The notes: generated by a model not told the origin, from the sequence alone. DNA of 32,767 nucleotides from an uncultured Clostridia bacterium (GCA_947624355.1 CANQKI010000018.1:1-32767), one strand, 5' to 3'; shown: positions 6,817 to 12,411, counted from the first letter of the stretch. Numbers and translations: made by a program.

Positions 6817-7033
6817 TCGCATTCCGCGCAACATCGCACACCCCGCGTCACGGACGCGGCGTGCGCTCCCGTCGCCCATGTTTCGTCTGTTCCGCTCCAG
6901 CGCCTTTCAGGCGCTTCCGCAAGCAGCTTGTGGAGGCGGGCCGCAGGGCCGCCGGAACAGCAGATTTGAAACATGCGCAACGGGAGTATTCCGCACCTGA
7001 AAGGTGTGGAATACGAAGCAACACGTAACGCTC
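6817..7033. repeat. 217-bp direct repeat, copy 2
   Basis: Same orientation as 3662-3878 and identical except for three substitutions. It contains a leftward module hairpin (6836-6864) and a rightward hairpin (6986-7014). Confidence 0.9.
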
Positions 7034-7124
7034 TCGCCTCCTCCGTTTCGGGTTTGCCGCTCCGGCGTGGCCTTGCCCCGCCTCCGCGTGTTTGGGGGGC
7101 AATCTGCCGGGGTTATCAGGGGGG

Positions 7125-7339
7125 CCGTATCCCGCCGCCGCCAGTGGCGGATGAAGGCGGGAGAAGGCCAAGGGAGGGCCTTCGGCCCGACTAAGCCCCG
7201 AGGACAGGCGTTAGCCTCCGCAGGGGCTGTACCCAGCGAACGCGCTTGCGCGTTTGATGGGGGCAGGCACCAATGAGGCAAGGAGCGCGGCAAGCGGAAG
7301 CGCCGCCGCACGACTATGCCGAATTGAGGACTGGCCAAT
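7125..7339. other. Structured insertion inside a hairpin loop
   Basis: The intact element at 15.0 kb has the helix ATCAGGGGG/CCCCCTGAT with a 7-nt loop. Here the two sides (near 7115-7124 and 7340-7347) are separated by ~215 nt rich in hairpins, for example CGCCA/TGGCG near 7140-7152, GGGCC-ttc-GGCCC near 7175-7187, AGCCCC/GGGGCT enclosing GAGG..AGGC/GCCT..CTC near 7194-7230, and CGCGC-tt-GCGCG near 7239-7250. No open frame is convincing. It could be a mobile structured RNA or a remnant; I do not recognise it. Confidence 0.5.
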
Positions 7340-7572
7340 CCCCTGATTGTAATCCGCAGAACCGGCTTTGCTGTTGCTTCGCATGCCCCACGCCACGTAG
7401 GGCGCGGCGCATGCTCTCGCCTCCCATGTTTCTGGTCTACTGTTCCGGCGGCCGTTCGGCCGCCTCCACAAGCTGTTTGCGAAGCTGCCCGGAGGGCAGC
7501 GTAGCGTGCGCCAACATGGCAGTTGGCAGGAGCGCGCGCCGCGTCCAACGTGACGCGGGGCGTGCGATGAAA

Positions 7573-7776
7573 TTAGGGGTGTGGTATATAGTTGAGTCTT
7601 ACCCGCGGCTGCGCGGTTTGCGTCGGGCCGGGCCGGGCCTGCCGGATGCCGGGCCGCTGGCCGTTTTGCGCGGGGGAGAGGTGTTTTTTTCGTTCCTCCC
7701 AGATCAGGTACAGCGCCCGGGGGCTCATGCGCCAGAATGCCTCCCGGCCCACGCCGCACTCCAGCGCCCGGGCCAT
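7573..7776 (-). CDS. Tail assembly chaperone, second frame (probably made by -1 frameshift)
   Basis: The frame encodes AGIPWALLMARALECGVGREAFWRMSPRALYLIWEERKK, typical of the second tail-assembly chaperone (lambda T / gpGT type) that follows the first chaperone in siphophages. The first usable ATG (7776) lies inside this conserved block and has no ribosome site, whereas the frame is open upstream through 7833, where the first chaperone carries an A-AAG-GGC slip site. The likely product is therefore a fusion to the first chaperone. The last ~25 residues (Pro/Arg-rich) look unconserved. The tape-measure gene these chaperones serve is not found downstream. Confidence 0.7.
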   Translation of the reverse strand: MARALECGVGREAFWRMSPRALYLIWEERKKHLSPAQNGQRPGIRQARPGPTQTAQPRVRLNYIPHP

Positions 7777-7814
7777 CAGCAGCGCCCAGGGTATGCCCGC
7801 ATCCTCCCCGGCGC

Positions 7815-8171
7815 TTACTGAGGGTCGCCCTTTTTGTCCCCCTTGGAAACGGGCGGCATGGCGGCCAGCATCTGCTGCTGCAGCTGCTCCCGCACCCCAG
7901 GAACGTCGGTCAATCTGAACGCAGCAGTGAAATCCCGCCAGGCGATCTCCGCCCCGGCGGAACGCAGCGCCCCGTACAGAATGGCCATGATGCCGCCGAT
8001 CTTGCCCATGGCCAGGTACTGCAAGATATCCGCAAAGTTCGCGTTTCTGCCAAAATACTGTTCATACACGTCCTCCGCGATCCGCATGGTCTCCATGTCG
8101 AACCGCAGGGGCATTTTCTCCCCGCCCAGCGTCATTTCGCTGGTGGGGGCATCCACGTCCTTTCCCCGCAT
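7815..8171 (-). CDS. Tail assembly chaperone, first frame (gpG-like)
   Basis: A 118-residue protein from ATG 8171: MRGKDVDAPTSEMTLGGEKMPLRFDMETMRIAEDVYEQYFGRNANFADILQYLAMGKIGGIMAILYGALRSAGAEIAWRDF. The phrase LRFDMETMRIAEDVYEQYF followed by a helical KIGGIMAILYGALRSAG is the hallmark of phi13/gpG-type tail assembly chaperones, which hold the tape measure during tube polymerisation. It follows the major tail gene as expected. ATG 8177 is an alternative start, but it would be 1 nt from the module hairpin, giving folded ribosome-site spacing of only 3 nt; ATG 8171 gives 9 nt. A slip site near its 3' end leads into the second frame. Confidence 0.8.
   Translation of the reverse strand: MRGKDVDAPTSEMTLGGEKMPLRFDMETMRIAEDVYEQYFGRNANFADILQYLAMGKIGGIMAILYGALRSAGAEIAWRDFTAAFRLTDVPGVREQLQQQMLAAMPPVSKGDKKGDPQ
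7827..7833 (-). other. Candidate programmed -1 frameshift site
   Basis: In the chaperone frame the codons read AAA AAG GGC, containing A-AAG-GGC, which fits X-XXY-YYZ. Slipping back one base gives AAA GGG and continues without a stop into the second chaperone frame. Eleven nt further on, AGCGCC (7810-7815) can pair with GGCGCT (7781-7786), a possible stimulatory stem. Frameshifting between these two genes is well established in lambda-like and many Gram-positive siphophages. Confidence 0.65.
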
Positions 8172-8178
8172 TTTCATC

Positions 8179-8219
8179 GCACGCCTTGCGGCACGTAGGC
8201 CGCAACGCGCGCTCCCTCC
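8179..8219 (-). promoter_or_regulatory. Shine-Dalgarno/hairpin/start module of the chaperone gene
   Basis: GGAGG (8215-8219), 2 nt, hairpin 8212-8179 (GCGCGC-g-TTGCGGC, loop, GCCGCAA-g-GCGTGC, G-G mismatch), then ATG 8177 after 1 nt or ATG 8171 after 7 nt. Confidence 0.65.
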
Positions 8220-8383
8220 TCCCATGTTTCTGGTCTGCTGTTCCGGCGGCCCTGCGGCCCGCCTCCACAAGCTGCTTACGAAGGCGGGGCAATGCCCCGC
8301 CGAAGTGCCGCCAACATTGCAGTTGGCGGGAGCATGCGTCACGCCTTACGTGGCGTGAGGCATGCGATGATTCTTTTACGCGA

Positions 8384-8420
8384 ATCCCCCGCGCCGGGAA
8401 CGGCGCGGGGGATGCTTTTT
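8384..8420 (+). terminator. Strong rightward intrinsic terminator
   Basis: Perfect 12-bp stem ATCCCCCGCGCC/GGCGCGGGGGAT (8384-8395 with 8402-8413) followed by GC and TTTTT (8416-8420). It would insulate the downstream promoter from rightward transcripts. Confidence 0.8.
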
Positions 8421-8425
8421 AACTA

Positions 8426-8454
8426 TTGACAATGCGAAATTGAATTAGTATAAT
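8426..8454 (+). promoter_or_regulatory. Perfect consensus sigma-A promoter, rightward
   Basis: TTGACA (8426-8431), exactly 17 bp, TATAAT (8449-8454). Expected start near 8461. It reads against the surrounding late operon and has no protein gene behind it. Confidence 0.8.
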
Positions 8455-8460
8455 AAGGGC

Positions 8461-8547
8461 AGGAAGTGGCCCTTCCGCGTTTGCCCCTTGGCAAACCCAG
8501 AAAAACCCCGCTTGCAGCGTCACTACAAGCGGGGTTGCGTCATTTTT
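8461..8547 (+). ncRNA. Candidate small RNA, antisense to the late operon
   Basis: From the predicted start the first ~87 nt contain three hairpins: GGAAG/CTTCC (8462-8476), GTTTGCC-cctt-GGCAAAC (8479-8496) and AACCCCGCTTG/CAAGCGGGGTT (8504-8536), then GCGTCA and TTTTT (8543-8547). No open frame with a ribosome site is present. The T-run lies 6 nt after the stem, so termination in this direction may be weak. Independent promoter, compact structure and lack of coding support a small RNA; target and function are unknown. Confidence 0.5.
8501..8536 (-). terminator. Leftward intrinsic terminator
   Basis: On the minus strand the 11-bp stem AACCCCGCTTG/CAAGCGGGGTT is followed at once by TTTTT (8505-8501). 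It would stop leftward late transcription between the major tail and chaperone genes unless anti-termination or readthrough occurs. Confidence 0.75.
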
Positions 8548-8804
8548 CCGTCATCGTATGCCCCGCGTCACGCAGGACGCGGCGCATACTCCCGCCTTCC
8601 ATGCTGCATGGCGGCACTCCAGCGGCCTCCGGCCGCTTCCGTAAGCGGCTTGCCGGGGCGGGGCGGAGCCACGCCGAAAGGCGCAGCCACCAAACAGGTG
8701 TGACGGGAGCGCGCGTTGCGGCCTTCGTGCCGCAAGGCGTGCGATGCAAAGCAAACGCTTGCAGTTGTTCTTCCTGCCCGTCCCGGTTTCCCGGGACGGG
8801 CATT

Positions 8805-8833
8805 ATTATACCATGGCTCTCTTGGGTTTTCAA
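8805..8833 (-). promoter_or_regulatory. Leftward sigma-A promoter downstream of the major tail gene
   Basis: Minus strand TTGAAA (8833-8828), 17 bp, TATAAT (8810-8805). A GCCCGTCCCGG/CCGGGACGGGC hairpin (8776-8801) lies at the expected 5' end. Transcription would meet the leftward terminator at 8501-8536 after ~300 nt. The TATAAT might instead be chance sequence beside a rightward terminator-like hairpin. Confidence 0.5.
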
Positions 8834-8851
8834 GCGGGAGCCGCCATCACT

Positions 8852-9460
8852 TTACGCTCCCCCGCTGATTGCCGAATCAGGTTCATACACCTTGGTGAAC
8901 CAGCTTTCCAGCAGCTTCGCGCCGTTTTCCTCATCCGCCGAGTTGGCGATGGCGGCCAGGGCGTTGTCGTTGGCCCGGCGGACGAAGGTGCCCTCAAACG
9001 TCGGGTGCTGGTACTGGATGGTGTCCGCGTCCGTGTGGGCGGTCTGGGCGCTTTCGGCAAACTTGCCCTTGTACAGGCACCAGAGCTCCTGGGTGTCGTC
9101 GTCCAGCGTCATGGCAAACATCAGGGCCACGTAGGGGGCGGTCTGGGTGCCGTGCACCACCTGCACGCCGTTCTTGTCCAGCTTCCGGCCCAGCAGCTCC
9201 TGCCGGATGGCGTAGGGGATTTTGTCCGGGTTGATGGAGACGGTGTAGGTGTCGATCCGCTTTTCGCTGCGGGTGGTCACGTTGCTGGCGTACACCTTGC
9301 CCTCCTTGTAGTTGGGGGTCACGGTCACCTCAATGGTTTTTGCCAGCACCTTGGGATCTGCGTACACGGGGGCTTTCGCCGCCGTGTCCTCTTCGGTCAT
9401 TTTGGCGATGTACAGGTCCAGTACGCCATAGTAATAGCCTTCGGGCTTAACTTCGGGCAT
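8852..9460 (-). CDS. Major tail protein (phi13 family)
   Basis: A 202-residue protein: MPEVKPEGYYYGVLDLYIAKMTEEDT, VLAKTIEVTVTPNYKEGKVYASNVTTRSEKRIDTYTVSINPDKIPYAIRQELLGRKLDKNGVQVVHGTQTAPYVALMFAMTLDDDTQELWCLYKGKFAES, and a C-terminal THFEGT-like block (HPTFEGTFVRR). The pattern of an N-terminal identifier sequence, YADN-like segment (here VYASN) and ELLG followed by YVALMF is that of phi13-type major tail proteins, which stack as hexamers to form the tail tube. Start ATG 9460 has a normal GGAGG at close spacing. It lies between the tail-terminator gene and the tail chaperones, the usual order. Confidence 0.85.
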   Translation of the reverse strand: MPEVKPEGYYYGVLDLYIAKMTEEDTAAKAPVYADPKVLAKTIEVTVTPNYKEGKVYASNVTTRSEKRIDTYTVSINPDKIPYAIRQELLGRKLDKNGVQVVHGTQTAPYVALMFAMTLDDDTQELWCLYKGKFAESAQTAHTDADTIQYQHPTFEGTFVRRANDNALAAIANSADEENGAKLLESWFTKVYEPDSAISGGA

Positions 9461-9808
9461 GATCTTATCCTCCAATCTGTCAGTATCATCTCATTTCGGC
9501 CCCGCTGGGGCCGTAACGCTCCCGCCAACTGCCATGTTGGCGGCACGCTCCGCCGCCCTCCGGGCGGCTTCGCAAGTAGCGCAGTAATTTGCAGGGTTCA
9601 ACAAGGGGCGCAGCCCCTTGTTTGTAACCCGCAGAACCGGCTCTGCCGGTTCGAGGAGGGGCCCATGGCCCTACCGCTATCCATTTCTGGCCGTAAAAAG
9701 AGGGCTTCCGGTGATGAAATCTCCGGAAGGCCCTTTTTACAAGAAATGGATGTTGTCGATGGCGGCACGGGTTTACCCTGCCGACATCGAAACTGATATA
9801 CACCGAAA
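9461..9808 (-). repeat. Multi-hairpin 3' element (copy 2) plus vestigial ribosome-site module
   Basis: No gene seen. Leftward from the tail-terminator stop: hairpin TCGATG../..CATCGA (9756-9790); long hairpin 9679-9751 with outer arms ATCCATTTCT/AGAAATGGAT and a GGCC/A internal loop; palindrome GGGCC-CAT-GGCCC (9659-9671); AACCGG/CCGGTT hairpin (9635-9651); CAAGGGGC/GCCCCTTG hairpin (9602-9620); GCCGCCC/GGGCGGC and GCCAAC/GTTGGC hairpins; then a GCGTT-a-CGGCCCC hairpin (9493-9519) whose outer arm has decayed. The major tail gene uses its own GGAGG nearer the start. Confidence 0.7.
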
Positions 9809-9835
9809 TTATTTCATAATTTCGGTGTATATCAG
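9793..9835. repeat. Perfect 20-bp inverted repeat covering the end of the tail-terminator gene
   Basis: Arms 9793-9812 and 9816-9835 are exact reverse complements with a 3-nt loop. One arm lies within the last codons (LIYTEI) of the gene and the other lies beyond the stop codon (9809-9811). No T-run follows, so it is not a standard terminator; it may protect the mRNA 3' end or stop the ribosome entering the next structure. Confidence 0.85.
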
Positions 9836-10156
9836 CGTGCACGCGATGTGCCGTATCCCCGTGTCCGTTTCCAGCGTGTCCGGCCCCCAGGAATACACCC
9901 GCACCCCTGCGGCCTTGAGCAGCTCCAGGGCCTGAAAGAACGCCGCCCGGTGCTCCCCGCCCTCCAGGCGGGAAAAGGCGTGCAGCTGCAGCAGGTGCCG
10001 GATCCGGGTTGGGTCGTTGCTGGCCTGGTAGAAGCTGCCCTGGGTTTCATTGAAGGTCAGGTACGTGTCCGCCGTGGATTGGCCCGGCGGCTGGCACACC
10101 GCATAGGGCAGGGGGGCCAGGGTCTTGTAAATGAATTGCTGTACTTTGTCAGTCAT
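9809..10156 (-). CDS. Tail terminator / neck protein, minor capsid-like
   Basis: A 115-residue protein: MTDKVQQFIYKTLAPLPYAVCQPPGQSTADTYLTFNETQGSFYQASNDPTRIRHLLQLHAFSRLEGGEHRAAFFQALELLKAAGVRVYSWGPDTLETDTGIRHIACTLIYTEIMK. Length, position after the gp10-like gene and before the major tail protein, and the layout (N-terminal helix, TYLTF strand, LLQLHAFSR strand, final HIACTLIYTE strand) fit the tail terminator (gpU-like) family that caps the tube and meets the head. ATG 10156 is preceded by AAGGGG and lies 4 nt from the upstream stop. ATG-like codons further upstream overlap the preceding gene. Its last 20 nt are mirrored by a perfect inverted repeat. Identification rests on pattern and synteny rather than a catalytic motif. 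Confidence 0.7.
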   Translation of the reverse strand: MTDKVQQFIYKTLAPLPYAVCQPPGQSTADTYLTFNETQGSFYQASNDPTRIRHLLQLHAFSRLEGGEHRAAFFQALELLKAAGVRVYSWGPDTLETDTGIRHIACTLIYTEIMK

Positions 10157-10160
10157 CCCG

Positions 10161-10547
10161 TCACCCCTTCTGTTCCGCATCGATCACGCTTTGCATGGCG
10201 GCGATCACCTCGCCGGATGCGCTCTGCACCGTCGGGTTGAACCAGGGCCGGGGGGCCATGTTGCTGCGGCCGTACTCCAGGATGTTGCCGATCTTGGCCA
10301 GGCTTTCCCCGTGGTTTTCGCCGGTGGGGGCCACCTGGCAGTGGTATCCGTCCGCGGCGTTGTAGCTGACGCTGCCCGCCTTGATGCTGGCGGCCAGGGC
10401 CCCGGTGTCCCGGGGCGCGGCCTCGCTCAGCCGTTCGGCCAGCAGCTTCCCGCCGGCCTTCACGGCTTTTTGCGCCGCCGGGCCGATGTTTTTCCCCAGC
10501 CGCTCAAACCGCGCCATTTCGGCCGCAATCCCGCCAGTCTCAAACAT
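10161..10547 (-). CDS. HK97 gp10-like neck/head-tail protein
   Basis: A 128-residue protein: FETGGIAAEMARFERLGKNIGPAAQKAVKAGGKLLAERLSEAAPRDTGALAASIKAGSVSYNAADGYHCQVAPTGENHGESLAKIGNILEYGRSNMAPRPWFNPTVQSASGEVIAAMQSVI. The run AP-RDTGAL--SIK, then LEYGRSNMAPRPWFNPT (the conserved E-G-tag and P-RP-F-P motif), identifies the HK97 gp10 family. These proteins help join head and tail. ATG 10547 follows the module hairpin by one base and so has short folded spacing; ATG 10514 (MARFER) is a less likely alternative. A joining protein gene normally precedes it, but that slot is filled by a hairpin element. Confidence 0.85.
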   Translation of the reverse strand: MFETGGIAAEMARFERLGKNIGPAAQKAVKAGGKLLAERLSEAAPRDTGALAASIKAGSVSYNAADGYHCQVAPTGENHGESLAKIGNILEYGRSNMAPRPWFNPTVQSASGEVIAAMQSVIDAEQKG

Positions 10548-10548
10548 C

Positions 10549-10583
10549 GCATTCCGGCCCCGATGGGGCCGTAACGCTCCCCC
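10549..10583 (-). promoter_or_regulatory. Ribosome-site/hairpin module before the gp10-like gene
   Basis: GGGGGGA (10578-10584 region) precedes a GCGTT-a-CGGCCCC/GGGGCCG-g-AATGC hairpin (10577-10549); ATG 10547 follows after one base. Confidence 0.6.
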
Positions 10584-10826
10584 CTTTTCCCGTCTTGTCG
10601 TCCGCTTCGGCGGCCTTCGCCCGCCTCCGCAAGTTTTGGAGTAATTTACCGGGGTTATCAGGGGTGGTTAACCCCCTGATTGCAATCCGCACCGCCGGGT
10701 TTCCCGGCGGGAGGATGAAAATTCCTGAAGGATCGTTTACGATCCGGGAAGGAATTTTCTTTCCCTGCCGATTTTCCGGCCGTGTGCGCAGCACACAGGA
10801 AAATCGGTGTCGACGAAGGAGCGGCT
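10584..10826 (-). repeat. Multi-hairpin 3' element (copy 3)
   Basis: No gene seen. Leftward from the connector stop: hairpin TCGACGAAGGAG/CTCCTTCGTCGA (10810-10844) that covers the stop; hairpin 10768-10807 with outer arms CCGATTTTCC/GGAAAATCGG, GGCC/A internal loop and inner GTGTGC/GCACAC; an extra hairpin 10717-10759 (GAAAATTCCT/AGGAATTTTC around GGATCGT/ACGATCC); CCGCCGGG/CCCGGCGG (10692-10710); ATCAGGGG/CCCCTGAT-type helix (about 10655-10681); then a GGCGG/CCGCC hairpin and the next module. It occupies the place where the joining gene normally lies. Confidence 0.7.
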
Positions 10827-11120
10827 TTAGCCCTCCTTCGTCGAAGAGGACGAGCCCGCAGGGCGCATCTGGTGAACGGAGGTAACAAACTTATCCGGGA
10901 TATGCGCCGCGGGCTCGTCCGTTCCTCGGTTGTCATACATCCACGCGGCCAGGTCCATCACCCAAAATGCGTACAGGCTGCCCTCGGTGCTCCGGGGCAC
11001 CCCCGCCCGTTCGTACCATTCCGCCGCCGCGTCCAGCGTCCCCTGGAGCAGTTCGGGGCTCTCCCGGGGGCTGGCCCCCGCATAGCGGCGGAAGGTTTCG
11101 ATGTCAAGCTGCAGCGTCAT
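10827..11120 (-). CDS. Head-tail connector (gp6-like DNA packaging protein)
   Basis: A 97-residue protein: MTLQLDIETFRRYAGASPRESPELLQGTLDAAAEWYERAGVPRSTEGSLYAFWVMDLAAWMYDNRGTDEPAAHIPDKFVTSVHQMRPA. It is largely helical, with the connector pattern of a short N-terminal helix, helix with AAAEWYERAGV, and helix LYAFWVMDLAAWMYDNRG. This is the HK97 gp6-like adaptor that forms a ring under the portal. The start overlaps the capsid stop by one base (TAATG), so the two are coupled. Its last codons and stop lie within an inverted repeat (10810-10844), which changes the C-terminal tail to SSSSTKEG. Confidence 0.8.
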   Translation of the reverse strand: MTLQLDIETFRRYAGASPRESPELLQGTLDAAAEWYERAGVPRSTEGSLYAFWVMDLAAWMYDNRGTDEPAAHIPDKFVTSVHQMRPAGSSSSTKEG

Positions 11121-12343
11121 TATTCGCTGGCGGGCATCTTCCGGGCGATCATGGCGGCCTTGTCAAACACGCTCACGCCCATGCGGGCAATGCCCCGAAC
11201 CAGCGTGCTGTTGGTCTTGAACGCGTCGCCGCCCACGTCGGTGGAGGTCATCTCGAAGCCCTGGCGGGTGAACAGGGTGGCAAATTCCCGGCCGTCGCCC
11301 AGGTAGAAAACGGGCTGCCCTTCCGCTTCGGTGGGCATTTCGGCATTATCGATCACGAACACCTGGCGGCCGAACATGCGGTAGAGGGTGGCGTTGGTGG
11401 GATCGGGCTGCAGCAGGGGCCGGACGTTTTTGTCCAGCAGCTGGTCCAGCAGGTCAAACCCGTCCTGATTGCACAGGATGGTAGCCGCCACGGAAATGGC
11501 GGTGGGCAGGCCCTTGTTCAGGGCGGTTTTCAGCCCGGCCATGGGGTCCTCGGCCGTCAGTTCCTCGGCTTCGATTTTTTTCAGTTCCGCCAGGATCAGG
11601 GCGTTCTCGGTCAGCACCTGTTTCCGGGCGAACCACTGGCCCAGGTACGTGAACAGGTTGGCGTCGTTGTCTTTCAGTAGGTCGTTGCTGACGGGCAGGA
11701 TCAGCCCGTAGTCCTCCACCTTGAATTCGATCTTGGCGAATTTGGGCTGGTCGTCCGTGGGCACGTTGCCCATTTCGGTCATTTTGGCCATGCCCTTGGT
11801 GGGGGCGGTGTCCACCACGCGCCAGCCCGTGGGGGAGTTGGTGCTCTCCTGGCCAAACACGGTGGCCAGGGGGGTCAGGGTGCGGCGGAACTCGCGGATG
11901 GTGTGATCGATGTCCTCCGGCACCAAAAATCCGCCGTCCGCGCCCTCGCTGCCCGTTTCGGTGAGGGCGTCAAAGAGGGGCTTGCACTTTTCGTCCTGGC
12001 GGCCCGTCTTGCGGGTGATGCCGTTGCGCACGGCGTAGGCAAAGGCCCGGGCGTATTCGTTGCTTTTCAGCATTTCCGCCACGTTCCGGGCGGGGGCGGG
12101 GGCAGGGTCCGCGCCGGGCACGGGCTGCAGGTGGGCCGCGCCCTCCTGCAGCTTTTCGTTCAGCACGGTCTCCAGGGCGTTCTTGCGTTTCTGCAGGCTG
12201 TTCAGGGCCTGCTGGCGGGTCTCCAGGTCCTGCATGGATACGTTGTTGTCCAGGGCGGCGTCGCTCAGCGCCTGGGCGGCGGTGCGGATGCGGCCGGACA
12301 GATCCAGCAGCTGGTCGCGGATGTCGTTCACGGTCATAGGCAT
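11120..12343 (-). CDS. Major capsid protein, HK97 fold, with N-terminal scaffold domain
   Basis: A 407-residue protein. Residues ~1-95 are a helical, charged region (VNDIRDQLLDLSGRIRTAAQALSDAAL, RQQALNSLQKRKNALETVLNEK), the delta/scaffold domain usually removed by the adjacent protease. The mature shell begins near GADGGFLVPEDIDHTIREFRRTLTPLATVF, the typical HK97 N-arm. It continues through VEDYGLILPVSNDLLKDNDANLFTYLGQWFARK and RMFGRQVFVIDNAEMP to AMIARKMPASE. ATG 12343 has GGGAG 10 nt upstream; TTG 12352 is less likely. Gene order protease-capsid-connector is normal. Confidence 0.92.
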   Translation of the reverse strand: MPMTVNDIRDQLLDLSGRIRTAAQALSDAALDNNVSMQDLETRQQALNSLQKRKNALETVLNEKLQEGAAHLQPVPGADPAPAPARNVAEMLKSNEYARAFAYAVRNGITRKTGRQDEKCKPLFDALTETGSEGADGGFLVPEDIDHTIREFRRTLTPLATVFGQESTNSPTGWRVVDTAPTKGMAKMTEMGNVPTDDQPKFAKIEFKVEDYGLILPVSNDLLKDNDANLFTYLGQWFARKQVLTENALILAELKKIEAEELTAEDPMAGLKTALNKGLPTAISVAATILCNQDGFDLLDQLLDKNVRPLLQPDPTNATLYRMFGRQVFVIDNAEMPTEAEGQPVFYLGDGREFATLFTRQGFEMTSTDVGGDAFKTNSTLVRGIARMGVSVFDKAAMIARKMPASE

Positions 12344-12371
12344 AGTTTTCAATCTCCCTTCTTGTTTGTTC

Positions 12372-12386
12372 GCACGCGGGGCGTGC
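12372..12386 (-). repeat. Vestigial module hairpin upstream of the capsid gene
   Basis: Short hairpin GCACGC/GCGTGC in the 68-bp gap between protease and capsid. On the minus strand the bases that follow, GCGAACAAACAAG, match those between hairpin and start codon in the portal module, so this looks like a module that lost its upper stem and ribosome site. The capsid gene uses its own GGGAG. Confidence 0.5.
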
Positions 12387-12411
12387 GATGTTGCGTGGAT
12401 CGGGTTCAGGT

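Larger units (their letters stand above)
6808..7572. repeat. Large intergenic array: repeat copy 2, interrupted structured element, modules in both orientations
   Basis: No gene is supported in these 765 bp. From left: the 217-bp repeat copy 2 (6817-7033); a truncated copy of the multi-hairpin 3' element (flanks 7100-7124 and 7340-7365) split by a ~215-nt structured insertion; a leftward module hairpin (7381-7414, GCATGC-g-CCGCGCC type) behind GGGAGG; a GGCGGCC/GGCCGCC hairpin (about 7446-7464); and a rightward unit (GCCAACAT.GGCAGTTGGC hairpin near 7510-7527, then hairpin 7532-7565). The tape-measure gene expected here is absent. Confidence 0.65.
8220..8851. repeat. Intergenic array with promoters, terminators and four hairpin modules
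   Basis: No sizeable gene seen. Rightward modules have hairpins at 8332-8365 (GCATGC-g-TCACGCC) and 8709-8742 (GCGCGC-g-TTGCGGC); a leftward orphan has its hairpin at 8556-8589 (GTATGC-g-CCGCGTC). The rightward 8332-8365 module leads into a 20-codon frame (8367-8429, MILLRESPAPGTARGMLFNY) that runs through a terminator hairpin. The leftward orphan is followed by a four-residue frame (MTEK, stop). GGCGGGG/CCCCGCC and GCGGCC/GGCCGC helper hairpins lie between. Confidence 0.65.

Noticed and set aside
6973-7194. Repeated small frames beginning MRNGSIPHLKGVEYEATRNA (also near 3820)
   Set aside because: They are translations of the 217-bp hairpin repeat; the apparent identity reflects DNA duplication and the frames diverge immediately outside it.
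7125-7339. tRNA, riboswitch or group I/II intron in the structured insertion
   Set aside because: I could not find a cloverleaf, the intron catalytic cores (domain V hairpin or P7/G site), or a known aptamer signature by eye.
8744-9796. Rightward 350-codon gene starting after the module at 8709-8742
   Set aside because: It is antisense to the major tail protein gene and has no domain. The module there is probably an orphan.
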